From assembly GCA_007026445.1 (NCBI GenBank), contig VDMD01000024.1, positions 124,001 to 188,000 on the forward strand: a stretch of DNA of 64,000 bases, given 5' to 3'. Made by a program: the position numbers and the translations under genes. Below, piece after piece: positions 30,524 through 44,898 of this stretch. The DNA is from Schizophyllum amplum (taxonomy: Eukaryota > Basidiomycota > Agaricomycetes > Agaricales > Schizophyllaceae). The stretch's first letter is position 1, and every line of letters starts with the position of its first letter. The notes beneath the pieces were generated by a model. It was given only the letters and a program-made list of their open reading frames with translations, was not told the DNA's origin and ran no database searches.

Positions 30524-33327
30524 CTAAGGTCCATCGACCACAGCTGCTGACTGCAGCACTGATGGACCGGCGGTGGGCAGCGATCCTCGCCGCGCGCTGT
30601 TGGCCGCCGCCACCGCACGTAGCATGTTTCCGCCGCTAGGCCGCTTTGTCAAGCCCTTCGCTGGCGCGCCAGGACCCGCGCGGTCGACGCGCTTGAGGAA
30701 CGGACTCGGTAGGTTTTCCTCGTCCTTGAGGTCGTACCGTGGCGTCGGTGGCACGGCCGCGGGAACGGTAGCGGCGCGTTGGATCACAGGCGCTGCCTTC
30801 GGTTTCTTCGTTATTACAGTTGCAGCAGATGCCGACAAACCTGACGGGTCGGACATTGATGGCGACATCGTCTCGCCCTTTTCGCCCCTGCCTGGCAGGG
30901 TAGGCCGTCGCGAGCCGCGAATTGACGGTCGGCGGAGACGAGTAGGCGGCGCGGATACGGCGCCTGGACGCGAGCTGGACGTTGTTCGCGTCGCGGAGGT
31001 GCGCGGTCGGTCCTCGCTCTGCTTGCGCACAGGTCGCGGCCGCTCCTTCCCAGAACTCGGGCTCGGCGGCGAAGTACGATGCTCGGATGACCGTCCGCTG
31101 CCACTACTCAAGCGAGTCTCCGGCTCCTCGTCATCCTCGTCATCCGTCTCGCCCTCGTCGAAGTCGAAGATCTTGGCGAAATTGAGCCCGACTCGAGGCG
31201 ACTTGCAGAACAGGTCGACGAGCTCGGCGGGTTTGGGTGTCGCGAGGGTCTCGCCAGTGGCTGTCAGCACGACGCCCTTCATAGCGGACGGCATGTTGAC
31301 TTTGGGCATGGTAACACGGGCAATGGGGGTGGATATCGCGGGGAAGGGACTGGCGGGTGGGGGGCGGGGGCGAGGGGTAGGGGCAGCAGCACTGCGCTGC
31401 GATTTCTTCGTAGAATCGGTGTCGTGCGTCGTCATGCGAGCCAGGGGCTCAAGCAGGTTCTTGACTTCCTCCAAAGGAGTCTTCTCTTTGCGGCCTGGAT
31501 CTAATGAGCATGTGCCCACTTGGATGTAAAGAGTGCCTTACCTTTCGCCGTCTTGCTAGCATCTTCCCACTCCTTCATCTTGCGTTCGAGCTCCGTGCGT
31601 GTGCTCTCAATGCGCTGCTCCTCTTCCTGTAGCTCCTCTTGGCGTGCATTCACCCACTGCACCCGCTCCTCAATTTCCTTCACACGCTCGTCGTAATCCT
31701 GCTCCATCTGTGCCTCACGGGTCTGCATGGCCTGGAAGAGCTCCGCCTCCCTTGTCCGCACGGCCTCCATGATCTCTTCCTCGCGACGAGCCATGGCGGC
31801 GGCAACCTCCTGCTCGTGCTTCGTCACCAACACACGCAGCTCTTCCTCGCGTTTGGTGACCGCATCCTTCATTGCCGTTTCAACGTCCTCTTGAGTATAG
31901 CACCGCAGGCTCTGCTCTTGCTGGACCGTCGCCAGGAGCTGCTGCAGATGCCCGATCTCCGCGTCCTTCTGTGACAACGCCACGTGGAACTGGCTCTCCC
32001 GCTCTGCTGCTGCCGCCTCTCTCGCGGCAACCTCACGTTCCCTGGCGATGATGTTTGTCTTGTGGGTCTTAACAGCAGACAACCTGACGAGAGTCAGACG
32101 CTATGATAGAAGTCAAAGTGAAGCGCATACATCTTGTCTGTTTCTGCTGTCTTGTGTGCGAGTTCGAGACGCTCGTGCTGGAGTAACTGCGCAGCGGAAG
32201 GTCGCATCGCAGGCTAAACAGTCGTTAAGGTATGAAGCTATGTGAGTTGAGTTTCGGCACTCACGTTGAGATTCAGCATGGCTTTGATGACACCGGACAG
32301 TGATTGTGAGTATCCTCGAGGCAAAGGAGGGATACGCCCATTTCTAGAAGAGAAATGTAAGCCGAGACCCATGATGCACGATGCTGCGTACCTGATGAGT
32401 ATGTTCAATTCGTTATGCGTCTTCGCTTCGTGGAAAGGAGGCTTCAGCGCGCAAAGCTCGTATATGAGGCAGCCGAGTGACCAGATGTCCGACTTTGAGT
32501 CGTACGCCTTCCCTTGCATAAGCTCAGGCGACATGTAATACGGTGTCTAAGAATCTCATCAGCCTGACAGATGAGGAGAATATGCATACACACGTACGCC
32601 AACGTATGTGTTTGCGAAGCTCGCCTGTGCGAGCGCCTTGGACAGACCAAAGTCCCCCAGTTTTACCGTGTTGCTCTCGTCAAGGAATACTGCATGGCGT
32701 TGAGTTTGATGCATAGCCGCCGTTGTAGCGACGCACCGTTGTCAGGCTTCAGATCCCTATGCAATATCTGTGCTCGGCGTTCCCTGCCGTCCCCATCCAA
32801 CCCGTTGCTCCCTGAGCGTTCGTGTCCATGCGGGTGGTGGCAATGGTGCAGCGCGAGCAATATCTGCAGAAAGTAGTTCCAGATCGTGTCCTCGGGTATC
32901 GGCCGGTTATGCTTCGTCGCCTGCTTGATGATGGTCGAGAGATCCCCGCCACCGCAGTACTCCATGACGATGTAGAGCACCCCGGCATCGCGGTCAACGT
33001 AGCGGTCGTGATATCGTACTATATGGTCATGATGGAGGTCCTTGAGGATGTTGCTGCAGGGTGATAATGGTCAATTTTAGGACACGAGGCGCGTTTGCAG
33101 TAGACGCACACTTCGGCGACGATCTGCTTGCGGTCGCGCTCGCTCATGCGCTCAAAATTGAGTTCCTTCCGGGCAAAAACCTGGGAAGCGCGTTCAGCGC
33201 TGGGACGCCACGCAGTGGCAGGTACACGCACCAGCCCGTCCGATTTTCTCCTGACTTTGCGGATAATCCCAAATGAGCCGTTACCGATAACGTCGACGGA
33301 GTCGTACATCTCGAGGAAGTTCGCCAT
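30524..33327 (-). CDS. nimA: NIMA-type (NEK2-like) mitotic serine/threonine kinase
   Basis: First exons (complement): 33327-33232, 33180-33110, 33053-32737, with further exons to the stop at 30524. The kinase domain runs from YDSVDVIGNGSFG (P-loop) through VFARKELNF (catalytic Lys), VLYIVMEYCGGGDL (hinge), ILHRDLKPDN (catalytic loop), LGDFGLSKAL (DFG), TPYYMSPELMQGKAYDSKSDIWSLGCLIYEL and NGRIPPLP. These are typical NIMA/NEK2 features. A coiled coil of ~190 residues follows (31.5-32.1 kb, Glu/Arg/Ala-rich heptads), as in NIMA dimerisation domains. The tail is basic, Ser/Pro-rich and probably disordered. NIMA kinases promote mitotic entry and spindle-pole function. Just before HRDLKPDN there is an insert of about 20 residues (HGHERSGSNGLDGDGRERRA), longer than in yeast or human NEK2. 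Confidence 0.9.
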
Positions 33328-33656
33328 AGTGGTCGTAGCCGCCCGAGGCCTGAGGGCGCGGTTCGGCGGAAGTGATGAGTCTGCGGACAACCACAAAAGG
33401 CAGGATGTCAACAGGAAGAGTGGATCACGTGGCCGCGCGCGTCACATTAGAACGCGGTCCGACTTCCTGCCTCTTCCTGCCCTTTTCGGTAGACAATGTA
33501 TCATTCAGTCGGCCAGCATGGCTTCGCTATCATAGAATGCTTTATATTGCTACAGACGACTCCCGATGCCCAGAATGAATAATGCTACAGTGAAATGTGT
33601 GTGATATGGAAGACAAGACAAGCCTAAGATAGATGTCCCTAGAACCCAAGATGCGT

Positions 33657-35608
33657 CTAAGCCGCAGCGTAGAGCCTTTTCGTGTACCTGTAGAACGACA
33701 GTCAGGAAAATCATTAAAAGAATGCAGAAAGGAAGAACAACGCACGAGTTGAGGCCATGTACACCACCCTCGATCTGGGCGCTGGCGGTGCGCAACTCGA
33801 AGCGCACTTTGCCAGCACCCACACCCTCGCGCAGCTCCGACACACTCCTCACGCCGATATCCTGGAACGAGTGCTGCACGCCGACGTACAAGTAGGGCAA
33901 GAATGCCTTGACGCTGCCCTTGTCTTGCACATCGCCGCTGACGCCCTGCGCGACCTTGACCGCGCTGCTCTCCGAGAAGTAACGCGACGTCGCCGCGTTC
34001 TCCAGCGTCGCGTTCGTCTTTGGCGCGGGATACTTGCTCGACGCCGTCTCCTGGACCGCGTTGACCTTCGAGTTGATCCCCGCCGGCTTGTTCTGCTCCA
34101 TGGCCTCCAGGCTGCCCATGCCGCGGTACGCCTTAACGCGCTTGCCGTCGTGGTAGAAGTACTCGCCGGGCGCCTCCTCCGTGCCGGCGAGCAAGCCTCC
34201 CATCATGACAGCTCCAGCGCCGAGGGAGAGCGCCTTGACGATATGGCCGACGTTGCTGACACCACCATCGGCGATGACGGGCACGCCGAACTTGTTGGCG
34301 AACTCCGCGACGGCATAGACGGCGGTGGCCTGGGGCCGCCCAACGGCCATGACTTCCTGCGTGATGCAGATGGAACCGGACCCCATACCGATGCGCAAGG
34401 CGTCCGCACCGGCTGCGATGAGCGATGCAGCCTGCTCGCGCGTGACGACGTTGCCAGCAATAATCTCCAGCTTAGGGTACTTCGACTTGATATAGTGGAT
34501 CATATCAATCTGGAAGATCGAGTTGCCTTGGGAGGAGTCGAGGACGACGATATCAAGCCCAGCCTCGCAGAGGAGATCAAGGCGGATGCGGTCGGAGGGA
34601 CGCGTGCCCACAGCAGCAGCCGCGTACAGCTGCTTGCTCTCCGGGTTCTTCGACGCGAGCGGGTATGACTGGTTCTTGAGCAGGTCGGAGCGTGAGAGCA
34701 GAGAGACGAGCTCGCCCTTCCCGTTGACGATGGGAAGCTTGCCCTTCTTCGAGTCGCGGAGAATGTCGTTGGCCTCGGTAAGTGTGACGCCCTGGCGCGC
34801 AGTGACGAGGTCCGTGGTCATGACTTGCGACAGAGGGGACTCCATGTTACGGAACTGAACATCGCGCGAAGTCACGATGCCAACCAGCTTGCCACCGACC
34901 GCACCCGTCTCTGCATAAGAGTGTTAGTGCGTGTGTCGAAGACAGCATACAGATTTTATCAGAATGGATATCGTGAAAACACGCTTCCGCACGTCACGCA
35001 TGGGTTGCCAGATAGGGATTGCACGCGTTAGCTCGGCAGAACGAAGGTTGTATGATTCATCCTATGTTCGCAGTTCAAACGAGTGCTCACCAGTGATAGG
35101 TATGCCGCAAAACCCAAGGCGGCTTTTGATGTCCAGCACGTCCGCGACGGTGTTCGTTGGGGACAGGACGATCGGCTCAGAGATAAAGCCATTTTCATGG
35201 CGCTTGACCGCGCGCACCATCGCCGCCTGCGCCTCCGCAGACTGGTTGTGATGAATAACACCCAGACCACCAAGCAGCTGACAAGGGCAACATCCAGTCA
35301 GCCGCCCGATCTCGATCAGGAAGTAACGCTTGACTCACCGCCATAGCGATCGCCATCTCCCCCTCCGTCACGGTGTCCATCGGGCTGCTGATGAACGGCG
35401 TCTTGAGCACGACGTTGCGCGTGATGCGGCTCTCCGTGAGGACCTCCGACGCCGGGAAGTCAATCTTGCCCGGCAGGAGGAGGAAGTCGTTGTACGTGAG
35501 GCCCCCGTGCTGCGTCGAGTCCATGAGCTCGGCGACGGAGAGCCCATCAGAGCGGGAGTACGTCTGGAGGTGGGCGAGGGCGTCGGAGGGGGAGAGAAGG
35601 GCAGGCAT
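33657..35608 (-). CDS. IMD2: Inosine-5'-monophosphate dehydrogenase
   Basis: IMPDH oxidises IMP to XMP with NAD+, the committed step of GMP synthesis, in the cytosol. The ATG at 35608 begins [19 protein letters not shown]. Visible features: [12 protein letters not shown] and SSPMDTVTE near the N-terminus, two CBS repeats around [11 protein letters not shown] and [27 protein letters not shown], and the catalytic loop [13 protein letters not shown] with the nucleophilic Cys. GVPVIADGG, the flap [10 protein letters not shown] and a QEGV-like segment ([13 protein letters not shown]) follow. The gene ends with a short exon YTKRLYAAA (TAG at 33657-33659), a family-typical C-terminus. Several ~55-nt introns split the 5' part; most of the protein is one exon. 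It is divergently arranged with the alpha-glucosidase gene. Confidence 0.95.
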
Positions 35609-38800
<3,192 letters not shown>

Positions 38801-38970
38801 TGCACTCCGGTCTTCATCATCGCCAGCTTGAGTTGGTGTACAACTGATTATCATACGGACATTTGCGTCATAATCACCTGAAATTATCCTCGTCTGCGAG
38901 GGGAGTCGAAATAATGTGTGCAATGTATCATACAGTGGCTAGAAATACACGCCCATAGCACACTGCACAC

Positions 38971-40056
38971 TCATTCGATGAGTATTGGCGAGTCGCCGCG
39001 TGCGCGATCGCCTGGCACATCACTCGGACCTCCAGTGCCATTTGCAGGTCGCTTCCTCGCGGGCTCATCGTCCTCGTCCACAAGGTCTATCACGTCGCCT
39101 TCGCCCACAGCTGCTGCCCTCTTGCGCTTCCGCCTCCCCGGTGTTGCGTGTTCGTCATCTGAGTCGTCCACCACTATGATGTCGCTCGATGGCACCGGTC
39201 TACTGGGACGAGGTCGCGGCAGTCGAGGGCGCGGCTGCACCGGTGGAGCAGCCAGTTTGCCTTTGCCCTTGTCGACTGTACCTCGACCCGACGCATATTG
39301 TCGAGTCCATGACCGTGCTATGTCATCGTGATGCTTGCGGTCCTTCTTGTACTGCTGAGCAATTGTCGGCACTGCCAGGCATTAGCAAAAGTGACTGGTA
39401 AGCTCTCTATACCTACCGAGTGGGTCATCTGAAGAGTCGCTTGGGATGAGCAATTGACGCGTGCGGGATTGGAACGGAGACAGACCTGGATTTGGGTCCG
39501 TGAGGAGTGACGACAAGGAGAGGATGACCTTGAAGAGTGATAATGCAGGAGACCTAAGGATGGGATGAGAGCTGATATGATGAAAACGGAAGGAACTGAC
39601 CAGTTGCCCTTGAGGATGTCCAAGCATATATTGCCAGTGTCGGAAATCTGTGGCGCGTGAGGCGCGCAGCAAAGGAGAAGATACAGAAACGGACATTCAT
39701 GTGGTATATTCTACGACATTTGTCAGCAATAGACCGTTCAGGAAGAAGAGGAGACGCACCTTGTCTTGAAAGCCAGCTTGGGCGCCGAGAACCTACGCGG
39801 CCATGGATTAGTCCGGCATGCCCGGAGATTCAAGTGAGGCCACGCACGGGTAGTCTGCCGGTAGATGTATCTCTACGTCGAAAAGCCCTCCTTCGTATAC
39901 ACTACCTTCGGGGCCAGGGATGACGGCCTTCCAAAGATATATGTTGGCCTCGTCCGGAGCCAGCTTAATGCCATTGAGGTCCTCCTTCTTCAGATCCGCA
40001 ATCTCGCGGTGTATTCGCCTGACAGTCATTTGACTGGATAATCCTGGTGGCGGCAT
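38971..40056 (-). CDS. Ubiquitin-conjugating enzyme E2 (UbcH5/Ubc4-like) with C-terminal extension
   Basis: The start at 40056 (MPPPGLSSQMTVRRIHREIADLKKED) is followed by [40 protein letters not shown], then [53 protein letters not shown] (assembled across introns). The active-site Cys is in NICLDIL. This is the Ubc4/UbcH5 layout, passing ubiquitin from E1 to substrates with RING E3s. Two oddities: the HPN motif that precedes the active site reads HMN, and there is a ~100-residue acidic/basic tail with GRRKRKR (probable nuclear signal) and two acidic clusters (VVDDSDDE, VIDLVDEDDE) resembling SUMO-interacting motifs. At least six exons; several introns are short. The last exon and the first (40056-39848) are secure, the middle ones are inferred. 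Confidence 0.87.
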
Positions 40057-40556
40057 GGTAAAGAGCCTTGAGAATGCGAGCGACGATGATAACACGAGGA
40101 CGACTGTGGTGGTGGTGGTTGGTGGCCAAGGGTCTATTGTCCTTCTATCATGGCCACATGCAGGCCGATGTCAGGGGCTATAAAACGCGGCCACGTGACT
40201 CGTGCGCGACGGCGTTCTGTAGTCCAAAGACCATGGCTAAGTGCGCGTTTTTCCTCGTATGTGATTTGGAAAGGCCTCAGCTTTCAGTGCGGCACCCTTT
40301 GAAGCTTGACGCGTTGTGCACGTCTGTAAGAACTGGTGGCCATCGAGCCTGTTACTCCAAGACGCGCATCGCGCCTTGCGCAGTATATGTATAGGGCATT
40401 CAACGTTCAACACGGGAACGAAAGAAGTGAATAATAATATATATATAACGCAGATACCAAAGCCAATGAAAACAGAGGCGCATGAACAGCAAATAATGAA
40501 CAACAATCACAGCAGCAAGAAACATCCCTATGCGCCGCAGGAAGTCCCACGGTGTG

Positions 40557-43191
40557 TCAAGCATACGAGCCGTCTGAGAAAGTGGCCTGATTGTAGGCGG
40601 AACTCTCCAGTCCTGCCTTGCTGACGCGCCTCGAGGGCTGCAGCGTCGTCTCATCCACCGGCGCTCGGCGCGCATGGCGGTAGCGCCCGCTCGCGTCCTT
40701 GACTTCCGTCTCCTGACCGGAATCGCCAACGAGCGCGAGTGCGCCTGCAGACAACGGCCCTGGCGCACCGCGCTCGCCCTCGACTGCCTCAGCGAACGAC
40801 ATCGTGCCAGCGAAGGATATCGAGTGCGACTGGCCGTGCATAGGCATCGACGGCATGGCGGCAAACGCAGCACCGCTGCTAGTGTCGCGCTCGCGCGCGG
40901 TCCCTGCGCGACGTAGGCTTGCCGCTGCGACGTCCTCGCCGTTCGCTCGTCCGGCGGCATTGGCGCCGGAGTTCACGCCAGAGCTTTTGCCACCCAACTC
41001 TTCCTCCTCGAAGGTCATGAGCTCGCTGACGAAGCCGATGTTCGGCGAGATGCCCTTTCGCCGCTCCGTGACGAAGGCGTATGCCTTGGAGAGCGTCCAG
41101 TGGTTGGCATGAATGAGATACGCCATTACCGCGGTGACGCTTCTTGATTTGCCCGCCTTGCAATGCACATATGTGGGCGAGGAGTGCAGGCGAGCATCAT
41201 CTGCGAGTCTGTCAAGAAGGGTTCCGCGCAAGTCTGTAAGAAAACATACCTAAGATGCCGCAGACTTCCTTGACGCCGTTCTTGATTCCATCCTCCTCGA
41301 CAATATCTCGCATCGCAATCTTGTAGTATCGGTCGAACACCTCGCCCAGCCGAAGACCATAGTCGTTCTTGTCGCACTCCATGGCGAGATTGACGATGCG
41401 TTGCACGCCAAGCCCCTTCAGCTCCTCCACATGCTCCTCCGTCGTCATCTCGGGCCCGAGATACAGGAAGTTCGGTAATATTGTGGACACAGAAAACTGA
41501 GGGTGTGAGTCCTCCGCCGAGGATGGTGAGTCTTCGCTGTTGAACGACGTATGGAAGGCTGTTTGAGGCGCACCGAAATGCGACTGATAGGGCGATGCTG
41601 GATACGCTGATGGGTATGCTGACACGGGCGACATATCGTCTGGTCGCGCTGTACGAGGAGTTTCTGGCATCGGCGTACGTGGTGACCTCGGCGGTGCGAA
41701 GTATGCATCGTCGCCATTCCGGCCAAACGATGGCGAGACAGGTGATCTTCCAGAAAAGTTCGAATGAGAAAGACTGAGGTGTGAGGGTGACGAAGGCGGA
41801 TTTATGTTCAAGGACAAGGGTGGCACCGAGAGCGTCGCCGACTTGACGGGCCGCGTATTGAGGGAAAGCTTTGGAAGCCGTTCGCTTGAGGAGGTATCCA
41901 GCTTTCGTAAATTTGGTACGCTTGGTCGTTTGGGAGGTGGTGGGCGTCGGAAGGAGACTTGGGATGGTGGTGGTGAAGGCGTAGCGTCCATGAGCGCGTG
42001 CGCTGCGCCATTCAATCGCAAGGAGCCCGGCATGAGGGGCAGAGGCGAAGGCGGCGCCTTTGCGGGTTGTGGCGCTGCGTCCGAATCGGTCTTTACGGAG
42101 AGCTTTTCAGGCTTCCGGCCGGAGGTGTTCAACTTCGTCAGGCCCGACCCTGGATTCGCGACGCTGACATTGTTGGTGAAACTAGATTCTGCACCCGACA
42201 CCACGAGTCTTTGTAAGTCGGGGTGATGTCCTGCGCGACCAAGGCCATCTTCGAGCCAGTCGACGTTGCCCTCTGACACGAGCGAGCTCAGCACAGATAC
42301 GAGCACCCACGGAACGACGGTCGTGCTGCTCTGATCGCGCGGATCCATCTCCTCGTCGTACAAAATCACGTCGCCGTCCCATGGCCCGCCGGGATGCATC
42401 TGCTTGTCCCAGAGCGATTTGCCCTCGTCCGTCGTGATGAACTGCCTGAGGGAATCCAGTTCATTGAAGCCGCTGTTACCCGGCTTTCGACACCGCTTGA
42501 GTATCAGAGAGGGTATGGCGATATTGACACTGTCTCGAATATGATACTGCAGGTGTGCGGCGGCGGGGCGGGTGTCTATAAGCAGCGGGCGTTTGACGTA
42601 CTGCGTTAGACGGATGTAGAGCGTGCCCGGATCGACAGAGCGCGAGGGCCGCTTGGGCGGTGGTGGTGCTGAAAGCAATTTGGCGGGTCCGATCCATCTC
42701 GCGCTCTTAGGAGAGGTTATGGGAGGATGTTCGTTGAGCGGAGTGTAGTAGGAGGATATGCTGGACGCGGGACTGATGGCGCTGTCGACCGAGGAGGGGG
42801 AGCCGGAGGTGTTGGAAGCGCTGTCGTTGGTGTTCTCAGAGGACTTGCGTAGGTTGCTGGAGGAGCGTATTGGACGTAGCCGCAGGTTCTTCTGCACGCT
42901 TCTTCGCAGTTCTTCTAGCTTTGCGAGCTCGGCCTGTATGTCCGCTGGCGACTCCGCTTCGTGGTCGTTATCTAGGACCTTCAGGAAGGGAGGCCGCTCG
43001 AGCGCAGAGGGGGACTCCTCAGAAGAGTCGTACTGGGAGTCGCCATCTTCGCTGTCGGAGAGCGAGAGGGGTGATTCGGTCTCCAGTTCCACGCCGGCCA
43101 GATGAGGCTGCTCAGTAACAAGCGTCAAGTTCGGCGGCTTGAAGCGCTTGGGTCCATCCGGTGTCTGGGGACCAAATCGCTTGTTCGCCAT
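40557..43191 (-). CDS. Dual-specificity (MAPK-type) protein phosphatase with degenerate rhodanese domain
   Basis: Exons (complement): 43191-41250 and 41200-40557; 2,586 nt, 861 aa, phases consistent. The N-terminus is acidic and Ser-rich. A rhodanese/Cdc25-homology segment (residues about 190-330: YVKRPLLIDTRPAAAHLQYHI, VNIAIPSLILKR, DVILYDEE) lacks the usual active-site Cys loop and so is probably a docking module, as in animal MAPK phosphatases. The catalytic domain starts ILPNFLYLGPEM and holds VHCKAGKSRSVTAVMAYLI, the HCx5R signature with Cys, Arg and the following Ser, then GISPNIGFVSELM. It should dephosphorylate Tyr/Thr, probably of MAP kinases; substrate identity is inferred. About 300 residues of disordered Ser/Pro linker separate the two domains. 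Confidence 0.86.
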
Positions 43192-44898
43192 CTGGTGGAA
43201 GTGCGAGAAGTATCAAGACGAGGGTGTACTGTTCATCACGTCCCTTAGCAGTGATTTCAAGCATTAAGAACATGATCAAGCGCACCTGATCTCCGTGTTC
43301 AATGAATCTCCACAGCCCTTGTTCTCCTGCAACGTCAATTCCCGCCGCGGTCGGTCCTTCAAACTGAGTCGCTAAGGTTACGCGCGCGGATCGCCTGTAC
43401 GACTCCTCAGGGTCGTGGATGGGGTATAGGAAGCAGGTAGTCAAATGAGCCCCTTGGGCATGATCCTGCAAATAGGCGGGCTTGTAATAAGCGTCGGCGT
43501 GTAGTGCGATATTGAGAGCGACCGAGAATGTGATGCCCGTTGCCGCTTGCGGATGTTGCTAGCCACGCATCGCCCACGTTGTCTCAAAGCCGACTGCCAA
43601 CCGGGGCTACAGCACCCACAATGCAACGCTTTAGAGTCTGGACAGTCACAGTCAATGCTCAGCGTTGAGCGTTGAGCTGGCGTTGTCCGAAAAACTCCGG
43701 CGCCTCCGACGCACGACGCCGTGACACACAGGTGATGTTCGGAGAATTCCGCGTGCACGTGCCTCCGGACATTCGAGTACGTATTGCGTCCACGTCGGAA
43801 GTTTTATGTCGCCAAAGACCCAATTGTTTGACAATAACGCAACTGGTCGACATTCTATCCAAGGGTATGTAGATCAAGCTGCAGGTAGTTTTTAGAGACA
43901 AGGCTCATTGAACGGTGTCACACAAGTTCAACAACCGTGACGATATCGGAGATCTCCGAAGCCGTCACGGCACCGCGCCTCCGAAACGCCGGAGTTTCTC
44001 GGTCAACGCCTGCTCAACGCTCAACGCTGAGCATTGACTGTGACTGTCCAGACTCTTATTCCCTTTCGCAACAATTGCACTTGAGAGGAGCTAGCGCAGT
44101 GTTTGTACATACGAGTGTCCCCGTTCTGATCGATCAAGAGCGTTCGACGCATCTCAAGAACCTTCGACCATGTGAGGAAGCACTGACATTCCCAGCGCGC
44201 TGGTGATACATGCGGGCCCCTAGGATCGCACGCATAAGTACATAGCAGGTTTGTCTTTGCTCTGGCGGTAGGGCACAATACAACCCGTATCACATGTACC
44301 AGTTCACAGGCCTGTGTCTCCAGACTGCCGCACGTGCGCGTGAAGCGCCGATGTCGAGGTTCTGCATCGCCAATGCGAAAGTACATTATTGTGAGAAGGA
44401 TTCAAGGGCGTGAAAGTAGCTGATTAGACACCGTCGTCTACGCAGATGTATGGGGCGAAGCTGTGCTGGAACGAGCAAATCACGGTCTGCTATTGTATAT
44501 CATCCGACGTAAGATAGTATGAGCCCTGCATAAAGAGAGATATGCGGTCTTGAAACTGCCTCCATCAAGCGAGCGCGCTTGAGCACGCGCGGAATGTGGT
44601 CCTGGCGCAGAGCACCACAGTGATGTCGAGCAAGAGGGCATGACGAAGCCAGTGTTCCCATTCATACCACGGAAGTCATTGGTGAATAGACGTAGAATAG
44701 TGAGAAATCCGAAACAATGCTGCATGTCGAGGGCGTCGAGGCAACGTCGAGGACAAGAAGGGACGAGGTCGGAGCAGGGTCGGAGGCAGGTCGGAGGCGG
44801 CGCGTCGACAAGATTCCATTTTGGGTCGTGGGAAAGTGAGCCAAACACGAGCCGCATTAACGCAGGCGGCGAGCAGAAGTCCTTTGTTTTCCACCTTC
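43192..44898. other. Divergent intergenic region holding the MITE
   Basis: Outside the MITE at 43634-44055 nothing is coding-like. The 840 bp between the MITE and the DEF1-like ATG at 44899 must contain that gene's promoter. Confidence 0.4.
43634..44055. mobile_element. 422-bp MITE with 44-bp perfect terminal inverted repeats and TTA target duplication
   Basis: The left end gagtctggacagtcacagtc is perfectly inverted at the right end over 44 bp. Similarity continues imperfectly inward to about 100 bp (both arms contain aaactccggcg...gccgtga). Both flanks are TTA (43631-43633 and 44056-44058). A 3-bp TTA duplication is typical of PIF/Harbinger (Tourist-like) elements. There is no coding capacity. 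Confidence 0.8.
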
